From Sphingobacterium sp. PCS056 (GTDB taxonomy: Bacteria; Bacteroidota; Bacteroidia; Sphingobacteriales; Sphingobacteriaceae), in assembly GCF_023273895.1 (NCBI RefSeq), contig NZ_CP096883.1:4030001-4094000 (forward strand): a DNA stretch of 64,000 nt. The letters are read 5' to 3'. Each line of letters opens with the position of its first letter. Position 1 is the stretch's first letter. Shown here one piece after another: positions 1 to 9,302 of the stretch. Under the pieces are notes generated by a model, which made no database searches, was not told the origin of the DNA, and was given only the letters and a program-made list of their open reading frames with translations. A program made the translations under genes and the position numbers.

Positions 1-2537
1 TGCGTATAAAAGGAAAAAGGTGATTTTCCTTTTTTATATTCCAATTCTAAATTCGCTAAAATTGAAATTGGATTGGATTGATTTTTATCGAAAATAGCTT
101 TCTCAAAACTCCAATCGGTTCTGATATTGAATGATTTTGCAACCATATACTTCGCCGAAAGATCTAACTTATCTGTTGTAAACATTCTTCTATTGGCAAT
201 ATGATATTGCCAGCTAATGGTGTGCGACCATGAAGCTTTAATATCAGGATATCTTGGCTTTCTCCAACCTAATGATGCGGAAGTTGAAAATGTATTTTGG
301 CGAATATCAAAAGTCTCATTGCTGATAATCTGGGCTAATTTCATATTTAAAAAGCTGCTGGAAACCTCTGGTTCAAATCTTCCTATCCTGATACTGTAAC
401 CAATCATATGCATCATTTGAAAATCCGGTCTATCTAGCAATGTGACTCCTTTTACTTGATCAACTGTAGAAAAGGGCAGTATGTTTGCTTTGATTTTGTT
501 TTTCAATTGAACAGTACTGCTGAAATATAACATCCGCAATCTAGCAATATCGAAATTCCTGTAATACAAACGAATCCGATGCTGCATCTGTCCAGATAAG
601 CTATCATTACCACGAAAAATCACATTATAATCATTGATCCAATAAGATGGATTCATCTCATTATATTTGGGATAAAGATAATCCTGTTTATATTTTAAGC
701 TTACGGTATTGGAAGGTCCAATTTCATAATTAACATCAATTTCCGGTTGAAAACTCAATCTATTATTCTCATATTTTGAATCAGATTTTTTATTATCAAA
801 GGTTAAGAAATGTTCTTTGAAACTGATTAAAGTATTCAACTTTCGCCAAGTGAAGCGATGGTATAATCCCAAAAAAGTGTTTCCAGTTCTATAATGCTGA
901 TCGTGATTAAAAATATTCGGATTAATCGAGTCTACCACACCCATGGTTGTTCCTTCCTGTCGCAAGATTTGATTTTGACTATTCAGCTCAAAATGTAACT
1001 GGTGCCGATGATCTAAAACAAGATAATGTTTCAATGATACATTGAACAGATTTTCTACTCTTTTTATAGGTCTAAATATCCCTGGTCTATTTTCATCTAA
1101 AAAATTTAGAGTGTTTTCAAAAAAAGCTTTGTCAGAAGATAGTTTAAATTGAGCTTTATGATTACTGAATTGATGTTGCAGAGCAAATGTGCTATATCTT
1201 CTTACAGAATGTTTCCAGTTACTTTCCAAAAATTGTTTAACAGAATAAGCCCTAGCAGATTCATTTTTTTGACTATTGCTAAAACGTATATGATCGACCT
1301 CCATAGTTGATACCTGCATCAAACGCGGATTTGTAAGATCAAAATCAACAGTGTAATCAACATTAAAATAAGGATTTCGTTTATACTTTAACGCTATGTT
1401 AGCCAGTGCTACCCCATTTTTCTGATTATTTCGATTTTGTCTTTTTTCAAAAAAACTGCTATCCGGAAAAGTATAGTTATTATGGATATCCTGCAAAGAT
1501 TGTACTCTATTTTCTGAATAAAGTGCATAAAGTGTCACTTTCAATCTTTTATCAAGTAATTTGGTTGTTCCATTAATGGTTGCTAATTTATTGATATTGC
1601 TTTGTACGCGCTGGTTACTCTTAGCATAGTCATAAAGAACTTGATTGGATGATGTATTATTAAAATACTGCAATTCCGAACTTTGAACACGGGTAATATC
1701 TTCTTTTGTTAAGCTGCCTAACCCTATCGAATTGACATCTGCTATAAATGACCCCGTTTTATTAGGCGAATAATAAAAAAGGGCTGCATGTTCTTTATAG
1801 GATTCATGATTACCAGCAGCCGTTTCTAAATCTCCGAAAACAAAATTTTTCTTATTTGCTTTCAGTTTTATATTCATAGCAAGCTGATCGTTGACCTGAA
1901 CTGCTTTCATCATCTCATTTTCGGAAAACCGACTGATCATTTCGACGTTATCAACTGCATCGGCTGGAATATTTTCTACAGCAATCTTACTTCCGCCTCC
2001 AAAAAACCTTTCATTCTCAAGCAGGGTGATATTGACAATCTTACCTTGAAATTTCACCCTTCCATCCTCAATGGAAAAACCAGGCATTTTTTCTAGTAGA
2101 TCCTGTAATTTTCGCTCCGATCCATCACGAAAATAATCAGCCATAAAACGAATGGTATCTTTTCCTATTTGTACCGCCTGATACTTATAGTCTATCTTAA
2201 CTTCCGATAGTCTCGTGGAAGATTTGATCAGATTTACCTTAATCTCTTGAAGAGTTCGTTCTATTTTGATGGTGTCCGTTACTTTTGTATATCCTATTCT
2301 CGAAAATACGACCTCAATTGTACCTTTTTGTTTGAAGTTTAAAGCAAAAGCTCCATCCTGATCGGTCTTTGAAAACTGGACTGGCTGAGCATCTGTACCA
2401 AGTGATCTTGCGACTATACTGGCATGGCTGAGATGCACATTATTTTCATCGCTCACGACACCCTTCAGCACATACTTCGTTTGGGCAAGTGTTAGGAATG
2501 GAATAAACAGAAACAAAATGATGAGGGTCCGGGACAT
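1..2537 (-). CDS. TonB-dependent receptor-like outer membrane protein, partial (C-terminus off the window)
   Basis: An open frame runs on the minus strand from an ATG at 2535-2537 to the window edge with no stop, giving about 845 visible codons. The N-terminus is a signal peptide (MSRTLIILFLF, cleavage after about residue 18), followed by a carboxypeptidase regulatory-like beta-sandwich (about residues 22-105, starting KYVLKGVVSD) and a plug-like segment (LLEKMPGFSIEDG near residue 150). The rest is rich in alternating aromatic and polar strands, as expected of a beta-barrel. The family sits in the outer membrane and usually imports or handles a ligand with TonB energy; the ligand is unknown. 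It starts 10 bases after the GLPGLI gene stop, so the two are probably co-transcribed. It has the same domain order as the receptor at 19371-22019. Confidence 0.85.
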   Translation of the reverse strand, partial: MSRTLIILFLFIPFLTLAQTKYVLKGVVSDENNVHLSHASIVARSLGTDAQPVQFSKTDQDGAFALNFKQKGTIEVVFSRIGYTKVTDTIKIERTLQEIKVNLIKSSTRLSEVKIDYKYQAVQIGKDTIRFMADYFRDGSERKLQDLLEKMPGFSIEDGRVKFQGKIVNITLLENERFFGGGSKIAVENIPADAVDNVEMISRFSENEMMKAVQVNDQLAMNIKLKANKKNFVFGDLETAAGNHESYKEHAALFYYSPNKTGSFIADVNSIGLGSLTKEDITRVQSSELQYFNNTSSNQVLYDYAKSNQRVQSNINKLATINGTTKLLDKRLKVTLYALYSENRVQSLQDIHNNYTFPDSSFFEKRQNRNNQKNGVALANIALKYKRNPYFNVDYTVDFDLTNPRLMQVSTMEVDHIRFSNSQKNESARAYSVKQFLESNWKHSVRRYSTFALQHQFSNHKAQFKLSSDKAFFENTLNFLDENRPGIFRPIKRVENLFNVSLKHYLVLDHRHQLHFELNSQNQILRQEGTTMGVVDSINPNIFNHDQHYRTGNTFLGLYHRFTWRKLNTLISFKEHFLTFDNKKSDSKYENNRLSFQPEIDVNYEIGPSNTVSLKYKQDYLYPKYNEMNPSYWINDYNVIFRGNDSLSGQMQHRIRLYYRNFDIARLRMLYFSSTVQLKNKIKANILPFSTVDQVKGVTLLDRPDFQMMHMIGYSIRIGRFEPEVSSSFLNMKLAQIISNETFDIRQNTFSTSASLGWRKPRYPDIKASWSHTISWQYHIANRRMFTTDKLDLSAKYMVAKSFNIRTDWSFEKAIFDKNQSNPISILANLELEYKKGKSPFSFYT

Positions 2538-2547
2538 AAAAAAATCT

Positions 2548-3282
2548 TTATAAAAGGCCCCTTTCTTTTGCAATTTGTTTTACTCGATCATGTAATTCTT
2601 GTTTTGTTACGATCTCTTTTGCCGGTAAAGTCGGAACCTGCATCTGCTCATCCCAGTTAATTTTAGTTAACCCAAAAACAGTGCCTGCGTATTGGTACTC
2701 AAAAATTAAACCGGGAAGGCCACCGCTGTTGATCGGCCCAAATGAAACTGGAATCTCGGGACAAAACCAGGCGATCACCGGCCTTTGTCTAGCTTTATTT
2801 CCTTTACCTAAAACAATATGCCCTATTGCTTGGTAGCAAGTATAATTACCTATTAGTTTGGATTCTTTTTGAATCTTCCAATTGAAATCGTGCGGTGACT
2901 TTTGAATAACACTTTTCTTGGCAAGTCCTTTGCTGAGATCTCTTTCGAAAATATAACTGTTGGCACCATCTTGCCAAGTAGAATCCTTGTAACCGATCAT
3001 AATTTCAGCAATTCTTAAGTTCTTGCTATCAATTTTTTCTAATGCCATATTCTTCACTAACGCAAATAGAGATTGCTTCTCGTCAAATTGCATCTGAAAC
3101 TCCATTCCAGCTACAATTTCCGGTATAAAAGGATGTGCTTGCAGGATCATCAGTTCGTCAGAATCATTATTGGTACTATCAGTACTCTTGGAGACCGCAT
3201 ATGTTGCGCTACCTTTCAACTCTTGTGCTACAGCACATGTAAAATTGAATATTAGGAAAATAATAAATATACTTCGTATCAT
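2548..3282 (-). CDS. GLPGLI family secreted protein
   Basis: Signal peptide MIRSIFIIFLIFNFTCAVAQ followed by a periplasmic or surface domain that contains the family-defining motif GLPGL near residue 187, preceded by a conserved WF-P-IPVSFGP segment. I chose the ATG at 3280-3282 because the upstream in-frame extension (to 3315) adds sequence before an otherwise clean signal peptide and overlaps a terminator hairpin; the ATG at 3285 is equally possible. The family is widespread in Bacteroidota, of unknown biochemical function, and often encoded next to a TonB receptor with a carboxypeptidase-like domain, as here. A paralogue lies at 22329-23168 in the same position relative to a peptide gene and a receptor. 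Confidence 0.85.
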   Translation of the reverse strand: MIRSIFIIFLIFNFTCAVAQELKGSATYAVSKSTDSTNNDSDELMILQAHPFIPEIVAGMEFQMQFDEKQSLFALVKNMALEKIDSKNLRIAEIMIGYKDSTWQDGANSYIFERDLSKGLAKKSVIQKSPHDFNWKIQKESKLIGNYTCYQAIGHIVLGKGNKARQRPVIAWFCPEIPVSFGPINSGGLPGLIFEYQYAGTVFGLTKINWDEQMQVPTLPAKEIVTKQELHDRVKQIAKERGLL

Positions 3283-3300
3283 CATATAAAAACTAAAAAT

Positions 3301-3329
3301 ATGGCTAAGCTGCAATGCAGCTTAGCCAT
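3301..3329 (-). terminator. Intrinsic terminator or attenuator between peptide gene and GLPGLI gene
   Basis: A near-perfect inverted repeat (arms ATGGCTAAGCTGCA and TGCAGCTTAGCCAT, one base between them) is followed on the minus strand by ATTTTTAGTTTTTAT, a U-rich tract. It lies 70 bases after the small peptide stop and 19 bases before the GLPGLI start. A strong hairpin here would end most transcripts after the peptide gene and let a fraction read through. Confidence 0.75.
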
Positions 3330-3399
3330 GTCCTTTTCTAAATTAAACAATTAATCTTTAATTTATAAAATTAAAGATAGAAAGATTCGTTAGACGTAA

Positions 3400-3673
3400 T
3401 TAATTGTAATAGGAATGAGAGCCATCTTGACATCTCTGTTGCTCGATATCTCTGTAGTAGTCAATCACTTCAGGACTATATCCATCGACTTCCATGTCTT
3501 GGTATACAAGTTCTGCAGCAATAATGCAGCCTATGACATCAATACCTGCTACAATTCCGACCATGGTGGTCATTTCAGAAGCTAGCAATCTGAAGGGGAG
3601 CAATTTCTTTTGTTCCAGCAAAACTCACGTAAGTAACACCTAATAAAGCGACCAATAAAGAGATTTTCTTCAA
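3400..3673 (-). pseudogene. Small secreted peptide gene, apparently frameshifted
   Basis: Reading from a TTG at 3671-3673 the minus strand encodes a good signal peptide (KKISLLVALLGVTYVSFA) and then GTKEIAPLQIASF before a TGA at 3575-3577. The frame one base further on continues as LLASEMTTMVGIVAG and ends at 3400 with a tail holding two cysteines (IGC and QRC). Dropping one C from the CCCC run near 3594-3597 would join signal peptide and mature part into one protein of about 90 residues. Neither half looks complete alone. It could be a pseudogene, a sequencing error in a homopolymer, or a recoded peptide; alternatively translation starts internally at MTTMVG. No double-glycine leader is seen. 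A TATATTTG promoter box lies upstream and a terminator lies downstream. Confidence 0.5.
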
Positions 3674-3696
3674 AATTATAAATTATTAGTAGATCA

Positions 3697-3704
3697 CAAA
3701 TATA
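3697..3704 (-). promoter_or_regulatory. Candidate Bacteroidota -7 promoter box
   Basis: TATATTTG on the minus strand matches the TAnnTTTG consensus and lies 24 bases before the TTG start of the small peptide gene. No clear TTTG -33 element is present at the usual distance; the sequence there is TTTCTTTT. Between this box and 3974 I see only AT-rich sequence without a gene. Confidence 0.4.
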
Positions 3705-3974
3705 GGATTTAATATTCTTTAAAAGAAATTATAAATCGCTTAAAGATGTAATAAATTTACAAAAGCTTTATTATTACATTAAAAAACACAACATAAACAT
3801 TAGATAAAATTTTTTAATATCAGATGGATATAAAATCGCTAACAAAAGAGAGTTACAAATTTCAGTAAGCTTAAGTCATTAATTTACAAGTCTAAAAAAT
3901 GGTCTTCCCAAATACTCCTATTATTCAGTCTACAAAAACAATCCATTAAAGATGATAAAACATCTTTAATTTTA

Positions 3975-6900
3975 TCACAATTTCATTCTGGGTAGACCGA
4001 TCTCATGTTCCTGTGGATACGGCTGGCGATGCGTCATGCTGACATCTTCTTTCATCCGCTCCTGTGTTTCGAATTTTTTCTCTTCATCATGTGTATAGCG
4101 GGGATCAGGAATAAAAGGCATTTTCGCCATTTTTGCAATCGTAATCGTTGGAAAATGAAAGTCCACTTCTACCGTACCTAACAGCAAATAGCATCCTCCT
4201 CCCTGAAACGGATACCTTTCCAGACAATCTGGAAAATGGGCCGTATCAAAATAATCGCCATTTTCATCGACCCAAGTTCCGAAATACATAATACCCCTTT
4301 TTGTAGGCACATGCTTGCGTGAAATCAGATAGGCGAGCATCTTGACCTGTTTTTTATGATACTGCAGAAGCTCTTTGGCCATGACCGATCCCCGATATTT
4401 GGTCTGCAGCAGATCAAAGGGGCTGCAGGAAACCGGAAAACTTAAGATCTCAATTTCGTCAAAAGCATCTTCAAAAAGGTTCCGTTTTAATTCCGGAAAC
4501 TTAAATTCCTTGACGGGCTCTTCAAACAAAGTTGCCGCCCTACGCCCAGGTTTAAAATCACCAAGCAGCACCCTTGATTTTAAGAGCAATTCATTCTTGG
4601 CTACGCCCGTAAAACGAAACGCACCAATAAAGATCAGGATCTGTAAGGTCTCTATTCCAATCGGGATCCGTTTGATAAAGTCTTCCAAAGATTTATAGGC
4701 ACCATTTCTTCTTCTTTCCTCAGGAATCAGTTTCCCGAGTTTGGATTCCACTTTCTCCAGATGCATAAATCCCAGATACACCTCATCGCCATAGATCGTC
4801 GTCTGTTGCTCACTTCTGTTGACACAGGGATTCAAGATCTGAGCGCCAGACATACGCGCCTCATGGATATACACTTCGGTTCTATAAAATCCGCCCATAT
4901 TATTGATGACCGAGACCATAAATTCCAAGGGATAGTGGACTTTCAGATACAAGCTCTGATAGCTTTCGACTGCATAAGAGGCGGAGTGTGCTTTACAGAA
5001 AGAGTATCCCGCAAAGGATTCGATCTGTCGGTAGATTTCTGTACTCAGTTCTTCGGCATGCCCCTGCTCCCTGCAAGACGCAAAGAAATCATCCTTTACT
5101 TTTTGGAGTGCGGCACGGGATCGCCCTTTTCCGCTCATCGCTCTGCGCAAGATATCACCATCCGCAGCGGATACGCCTCCATAGTGGAGCGCGATACGGA
5201 TCACGTCCTCCTGATACACCATGATCCCGTAGGTTTCGCCCAGTTGCTCTTCAAATATGGGATGAAAATATTCAAACTTGTCCGGGTTATTATGCCGAAA
5301 AATATATTCGCGCATCATCCCAGACTGGGCTACACCTGGCCGGATAATGGAAGAGGCAGCGACCAGTACCTTATAATTATCACATTTCAATCGACGAAGC
5401 AAACCGCGCATGGCCGGACTTTCGATATAAAAACAACCAATTGTTCTACCCTGACTTAAAAACTCGTTACACCGCGCTTCATCTTTGGAAATCGTGGTAT
5501 CCTTGATATTGACTTTGATCCCCCGCTTTTCTTCCAATAGTTTGACCGTATCATTGATCGTTCCAAGCCCCCGCTGGGACAGAATATCAAATTTCTCAAA
5601 CCCGATCTCTTCCGCCACATACATATCCCACTGCACAATCGCAAAACCCTTGGGAGGCATTTCAAGTGCGGTAAAATTGGTGAGCGGTTCTTCCGAGATG
5701 ATGATGCCGCAACTGTGCATGGACCGTTGATTGGGAAACTTTTCCAATAACTTTCCATACTCCTGTACTTTCTGAATAACCTGATCTTTAAAAACCTGCT
5801 CCGGATTCTTGGTCAGTGCATCCAGCTCCTCTTTGGGCAGACCAAATACCTTTCCCACCTCTCGGATGATGGAACGGTATTTAAATTCGACATTGGTACC
5901 ACAAAAGGCAACATGGTTTTTACCATAACGGTCAAAGATATATTCCAATATGATATCCCGCTCCTGCCAGCTCCAGTCCAGATCAAAATCGGGGGGACTT
6001 TTACGATTTAAATTGAGAAAACGTTCAAAGTAAAGATCCAGTTCCAAAGGGCAGATATCCGTGATCCCTAAGCAGTAAGCCACGATACTATTAGCACCAC
6101 TTCCCCGCCCCACATGCATAAACCCCATGCTGTTGCTATACCGGATGATGTCCCAGGTGATCAGGAAATACCCGCTAAAATGTAGTTCATCGATTACCTT
6201 CAGTTCTTTTTCAACCCGCTGTTTGGCCAGCTCATGATTCTTGCCATAGCGCCGTTCCAGTCCTGCGCACGCCAATCTGGTCAACAGCATGATATCTCGT
6301 TCTTTTGAACCCGTATAGTGTATTTTATTTCTTGGAGTGGCGAATTCAAAATCGAAGCTGCAGGTCAACAGGATCTGTTTCGTATTGTCCATGATCTGCG
6401 GATAATGACGGTAAGCATCTACGATGGATTGCCGTGCCCTGAAATATGCCGATTTGCTGCAGATTTCACTTTCCGGCAATTTAGAGAGCAACATATTGTT
6501 GTCGATGGCGCGCAGGATCCGGTGCAAATTAAATTCCTTCTTGGTCGTGAAAGTCACCGGGTTCAACATGACCATCTTGGAGATCAGCACCTGATATTCC
6601 TGACGAAACAAACTATTGAGTTCATGCTCCCGAATCCCAATATATTCATGCGCATGAAGCTTTTTAGGGATATTACTCAAGGGATAGATCACAAAACAAT
6701 TTGTAAAATCAGGTTGGGCAGGCAGATCTATACCATCGCAATGATAGGCCGTCAGCATACGGTTGACCTCGCCAAGACCGCTAAACGATTTTGCGATAGC
6801 GATATACAGCAGCTCGCTTCCTTTTCGGACTTCCACTCCGGCTATAGGTTTGATCTGCTTTTCTTCACATTTTTTTTTAAATTCGTAGATGCCTGTGACC

Positions 6901-7019
6901 GTATTGATATCCGTCAAGACAAGTTCTTTTATCCCCAAAGCTTCTGCTTGAGACACCAGATCGTCTATGGAAAGCGTTCCATACCGAAGACTATGGAAGG
7001 AATGGCAGTTCAGATACAT
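3975..7019 (-). CDS. DNA polymerase III alpha subunit-like protein (short, DnaE2-type context)
   Basis: About 1014 residues. The N-terminus is a PHP domain (NCHSFHSLRYG, then VLTDINTVTG). The C-family polymerase core follows: HVGRGSGANSIVAYC near residue 310, the palm motif PDFDLDW near 345 with the catalytic aspartates, and later YQEDVIRIA and GYSFCKAHSASYA. Length is shorter than the roughly 1150 residues of replicative DnaE, and the gene follows a Y-family polymerase gene by 10 bases, with an XRE regulator divergent. That layout resembles mutagenic translesion cassettes, so I infer a repair rather than replicative role. The ATG at 7017-7019 is preferred over an upstream in-frame TTG at 7040, which overlaps the preceding stop. 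Several PHP metal ligands look altered. Confidence 0.88.
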   Translation of the reverse strand: MYLNCHSFHSLRYGTLSIDDLVSQAEALGIKELVLTDINTVTGIYEFKKKCEEKQIKPIAGVEVRKGSELLYIAIAKSFSGLGEVNRMLTAYHCDGIDLPAQPDFTNCFVIYPLSNIPKKLHAHEYIGIREHELNSLFRQEYQVLISKMVMLNPVTFTTKKEFNLHRILRAIDNNMLLSKLPESEICSKSAYFRARQSIVDAYRHYPQIMDNTKQILLTCSFDFEFATPRNKIHYTGSKERDIMLLTRLACAGLERRYGKNHELAKQRVEKELKVIDELHFSGYFLITWDIIRYSNSMGFMHVGRGSGANSIVAYCLGITDICPLELDLYFERFLNLNRKSPPDFDLDWSWQERDIILEYIFDRYGKNHVAFCGTNVEFKYRSIIREVGKVFGLPKEELDALTKNPEQVFKDQVIQKVQEYGKLLEKFPNQRSMHSCGIIISEEPLTNFTALEMPPKGFAIVQWDMYVAEEIGFEKFDILSQRGLGTINDTVKLLEEKRGIKVNIKDTTISKDEARCNEFLSQGRTIGCFYIESPAMRGLLRRLKCDNYKVLVAASSIIRPGVAQSGMMREYIFRHNNPDKFEYFHPIFEEQLGETYGIMVYQEDVIRIALHYGGVSAADGDILRRAMSGKGRSRAALQKVKDDFFASCREQGHAEELSTEIYRQIESFAGYSFCKAHSASYAVESYQSLYLKVHYPLEFMVSVINNMGGFYRTEVYIHEARMSGAQILNPCVNRSEQQTTIYGDEVYLGFMHLEKVESKLGKLIPEERRRNGAYKSLEDFIKRIPIGIETLQILIFIGAFRFTGVAKNELLLKSRVLLGDFKPGRRAATLFEEPVKEFKFPELKRNLFEDAFDEIEILSFPVSCSPFDLLQTKYRGSVMAKELLQYHKKQVKMLAYLISRKHVPTKRGIMYFGTWVDENGDYFDTAHFPDCLERYPFQGGGCYLLLGTVEVDFHFPTITIAKMAKMPFIPDPRYTHDEEKKFETQERMKEDVSMTHRQPYPQEHEIGLPRMKL

Positions 7020-7029
7020 ATTTGTAGCA

Positions 7030-8176
7030 TTAAGTGGCAAAATTAAATCCTACGGCACGGCCGATCGCGTCATTTCCATAGCGCATTTTAATGGCATCCA
7101 TCGCCTGATATAGATTGATCAGCTGCGCATTGTCTTCAAACAGATTCATTTGATAACTCCCGTGCACCAGATCTGTAAACCGCAGTCCGATCAGTCGAAG
7201 ACGCATCCGCCTGGTATAAATTTTATCAAAAAGTTCGAGTGCTACCCGTGCCAGGGTATGATCCGCTGCCGTGTAGGTCACGCGGCATTGCTTGGTTTCT
7301 GTATCAAAATTAGAATACCTGATCTTGATCACCACGGTAGAAGTCAGCCATTTTTCCTGACGGAGCTGGTACGCCAGTTGCTCGGCCATACCGGAGATCA
7401 GGCTTTTGACCGCCCGAATATCCATGGTATCGCTGTTAAAGGTTCTTTCTTTCGATATGGATTTTCTTTCCGAATAAGGCAGTACCGGAGTTTCATCGAT
7501 CCCATTGGCTTTTCTCCAAAGATCAGTACCTTTTTCCGATCATCTGCTGCAGCACCTCTATAGGCATTTCTGAGAGCGTACCTATAGTGCGTATCCCAAC
7601 CCGGGATAAAAGCTGAAAAGTAGCGTTTCCTACCATGGGCATTTTTTTGATGGACAAAGGGTTAAGAAAAGAATGAACACCTACTGATGATATTTCTCGA
7701 TGGCCATGCGGTTTGGATTCGCCTGTACCGATTTTACTCACCGTTTTATTGACCGATAGCGCATAACTGATGGGCAGGCCTGTTTCCTTTTCGATTTTAG
7801 CCCCCAGCTCATTGGTCCATTTATAAGCACCAAAAAACTTATCCATACCTGTGAGATCCAGATAGAATTCATCGATAGACGCTTTTTCCATCACCGGTGC
7901 ACTTTCTTCGATCACTTCTGTCACCATATGGGACATCCTAGAATACAATTCCATATCCCCTTTTACAACTCTGGCCTGCGGACAGAGCCGAAGGGCCATC
8001 TTGATAGGCATCGCAGCCCTCACGCCAAAAGTTCTGGCTTCATAACTACAGGAAGATACCACTCCCCGATCTCCTCCACCAATAATCAACGGGATATCCT
8101 TAAACTGCGAATTGACCAGCCGTTCACAAGAAACAAAAAAAGTATCCAAATCCATATGTACTATTGCCCTTTCCAT
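7030..8176 (-). pseudogene. Y-family DNA polymerase (DinB/Pol IV-like), frameshifted
   Basis: The N-terminal frame (ATG at 8174-8176) reads MERAIVHMDLDTFFVSCERL with the catalytic MDLDTFF and the SIDEFYLDLTG motifs and the thumb hairpin region (MPMVGNATFQLLSRVGIRTIG), then stops with IGKRY at 7523. The next frame continues at once as GTDLWRKANGIDETPV and through the complete little-finger domain to a stop at 7030. The break is in a run of five A (minus strand) at the IGK-x-GTDLW position, equal to one extra or two missing bases. With the frame restored the protein would be about 380 residues, normal for the family. It lies 10 bases before the DnaE-like gene, so the pair was probably one operon. 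A true mutation would leave palm and fingers without the little finger; a homopolymer sequencing error is the main alternative. Confidence 0.75.
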
Positions 8177-8200
8177 TTTCACTAATTTATTTAGTAAAAG
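8177..8200. promoter_or_regulatory. Imperfect palindrome between polymerase and XRE genes (candidate operator)
   Basis: ACTAA (8181-8185) and TTAGT (8191-8195) form an inverted repeat with five bases between, flanked by TTTTC and AAAAG so that 8 of 10 positions pair. It abuts the polymerase start codon and lies in the divergent promoter region, the natural place for the XRE protein to bind. The site is an inference from position and symmetry. Confidence 0.4.
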
Positions 8201-8225
8201 TGCTAAGTTTTTTAACAATTATTCC

Positions 8226-8233
8226 TACATTTG
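8226..8233 (+). promoter_or_regulatory. Candidate -7 promoter box of the XRE gene
   Basis: TACATTTG matches TAnnTTTG exactly and ends 20 bases before the ATG of the XRE regulator. A T-rich stretch (GTTTTTTAAC) sits where a -33 TTTG would be expected. Confidence 0.45.
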
Positions 8234-8253
8234 ATGTGATTAATCCTCACAAA

Positions 8254-8520
8254 ATGAAAACACTTTCGATCATGTCCGACAATATCAGATACCTCCGGAT
8301 GCAGGTACCTGACCTCACGCAAAGTAAAATTTCTGATCATCTGGGTGTTACGAGAGACGCTTACGCAAAATACGAGATGGGAAAAACGACCCCACCACTC
8401 GATGTGCTATTGGGGATCTCCCGTTTCTTTGATGTAAGCACCGATCTTTTACTGACGACTGATCTGCGAAAATGTAAAACTCAGGAAGCTGTACCGCCAC
8501 AGGAAAACTTAAATACTTAA
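8254..8520 (+). CDS. XRE-family helix-turn-helix regulator
   Basis: An 88-residue protein starting MKTLSIMSDNIRYLRMQ. Residues about 12-65 form a classical XRE HTH: LTQSKISDHLGVTRDAYAKYE is the helix-turn-helix, and PPLDVLLGISRFFDVSTDLLL is the usual helix 4/5 region. There is no C-terminal S24 protease domain, so it is not LexA-like. It is divergent from the Y-family/DnaE polymerase operon with 77 bases between starts, and probably controls it and itself. The in-frame extension upstream to 8164 overlaps the polymerase coding start and is not needed. Confidence 0.85.
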   Translation: MKTLSIMSDNIRYLRMQVPDLTQSKISDHLGVTRDAYAKYEMGKTTPPLDVLLGISRFFDVSTDLLLTTDLRKCKTQEAVPPQENLNT

Positions 8521-8608
8521 ATCGGTCTTAATTTTTGTAACTTGTATCCCATAACGCAACACGAACGAGGTGAATTAAAAAAATAAGCCTATTAACAACA
8601 ATACGAAC

Positions 8609-9256
8609 ATGGCGGAATACCAAACCATCCATATAGAAGAGTGGAACAGAAAGGAACATTTTAATGCTTACCGTAATGCGATCAAGTGCGGATTCAGTTT
8701 GACCGTTAAATTAGATATTACGCAGGTCATTCCTTTTGTCAAGGAACGGGGATTTAAATTTTATCCCGTCATGATCTATTTGCTCTCACAAGCCGTCAAC
8801 CAACACCCTGCCTTCAAAATGTCCATGAAAGAGGGCGAGTTGATCCTTTGGGATCGTGTCGACCCGGTTTATACCGTCCTTCATCAGGACACCGAAACTT
8901 TTTCTGCCCTGTCTGTCCCCTACAGCGATAGCTTCATAGATTTTATAGACAGCTATAACAAGGTCCTTCAAAAAAATGAAAACAACAGGAGCTTTTTCCC
9001 TGAGCAGGCACCCCAAAACCATTTTAATATTTCAGCACTTCCGTGGATTCATTTCGAAAGTTTCAACCTCAACATTGCTGATTTTACAGACTATTTTGCA
9101 CCTAGTTTTACCTTCGGAAAATACCAAACAGAAGGAAGTAAAATCCTGATGCCCTTGGCCATACAAGTACACCATGCTGTTTGCGATGGAATCCATGTTG
9201 CCAAATTGATAGACACCCTACAGCAAGCCTGTACAACCATTCAAACGCTTAAATAA
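8609..9256 (+). CDS. Chloramphenicol acetyltransferase-like protein (CatA family)
   Basis: 215 residues, the normal length of trimeric CatA enzymes. The N-terminus (IEEWNRKEHFNAYR) matches the family, as does FYPVMIYLLSQAVNQHPAFK. The active-site histidine motif HHAVCDGIH lies near residue 189, with the structural aspartate. Family members transfer acetyl from acetyl-CoA to chloramphenicol in the cytoplasm, but chromosomal homologues may use other hydroxyl substrates. It is a single gene between the XRE regulator and a GNAT gene. No leader-peptide attenuator is visible upstream. Confidence 0.85.
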   Translation: MAEYQTIHIEEWNRKEHFNAYRNAIKCGFSLTVKLDITQVIPFVKERGFKFYPVMIYLLSQAVNQHPAFKMSMKEGELILWDRVDPVYTVLHQDTETFSALSVPYSDSFIDFIDSYNKVLQKNENNRSFFPEQAPQNHFNISALPWIHFESFNLNIADFTDYFAPSFTFGKYQTEGSKILMPLAIQVHHAVCDGIHVAKLIDTLQQACTTIQTLK

Positions 9257-9302
9257 AGCTAAAAAGAGGAGAAAATTAATTTTAATTTAGAGCGAAAAAC
9301 AC

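Noticed and set aside
4761..5459. 232-codon plus-strand frame
   Set aside because: Antisense shadow inside the DnaE-like gene; composition rich in His, Arg and Ile without motif.
5456..5758. 100-codon minus-strand frame inside the DnaE-like gene
   Set aside because: Out of frame with the polymerase, which is continuous across this region.
6318..7046. 242-codon open frame on the plus strand
   Set aside because: Fully antisense to the PHP and early polymerase part of the DnaE-like gene, with no recognisable protein pattern; the DnaE frame is unquestionable.
7523..7540. Programmed frameshift in the Y-family polymerase
   Set aside because: The shift needed is +1 (or -2), not the -1 favoured by A-runs, and no stimulatory hairpin or upstream SD is seen; mutation or read error is simpler.
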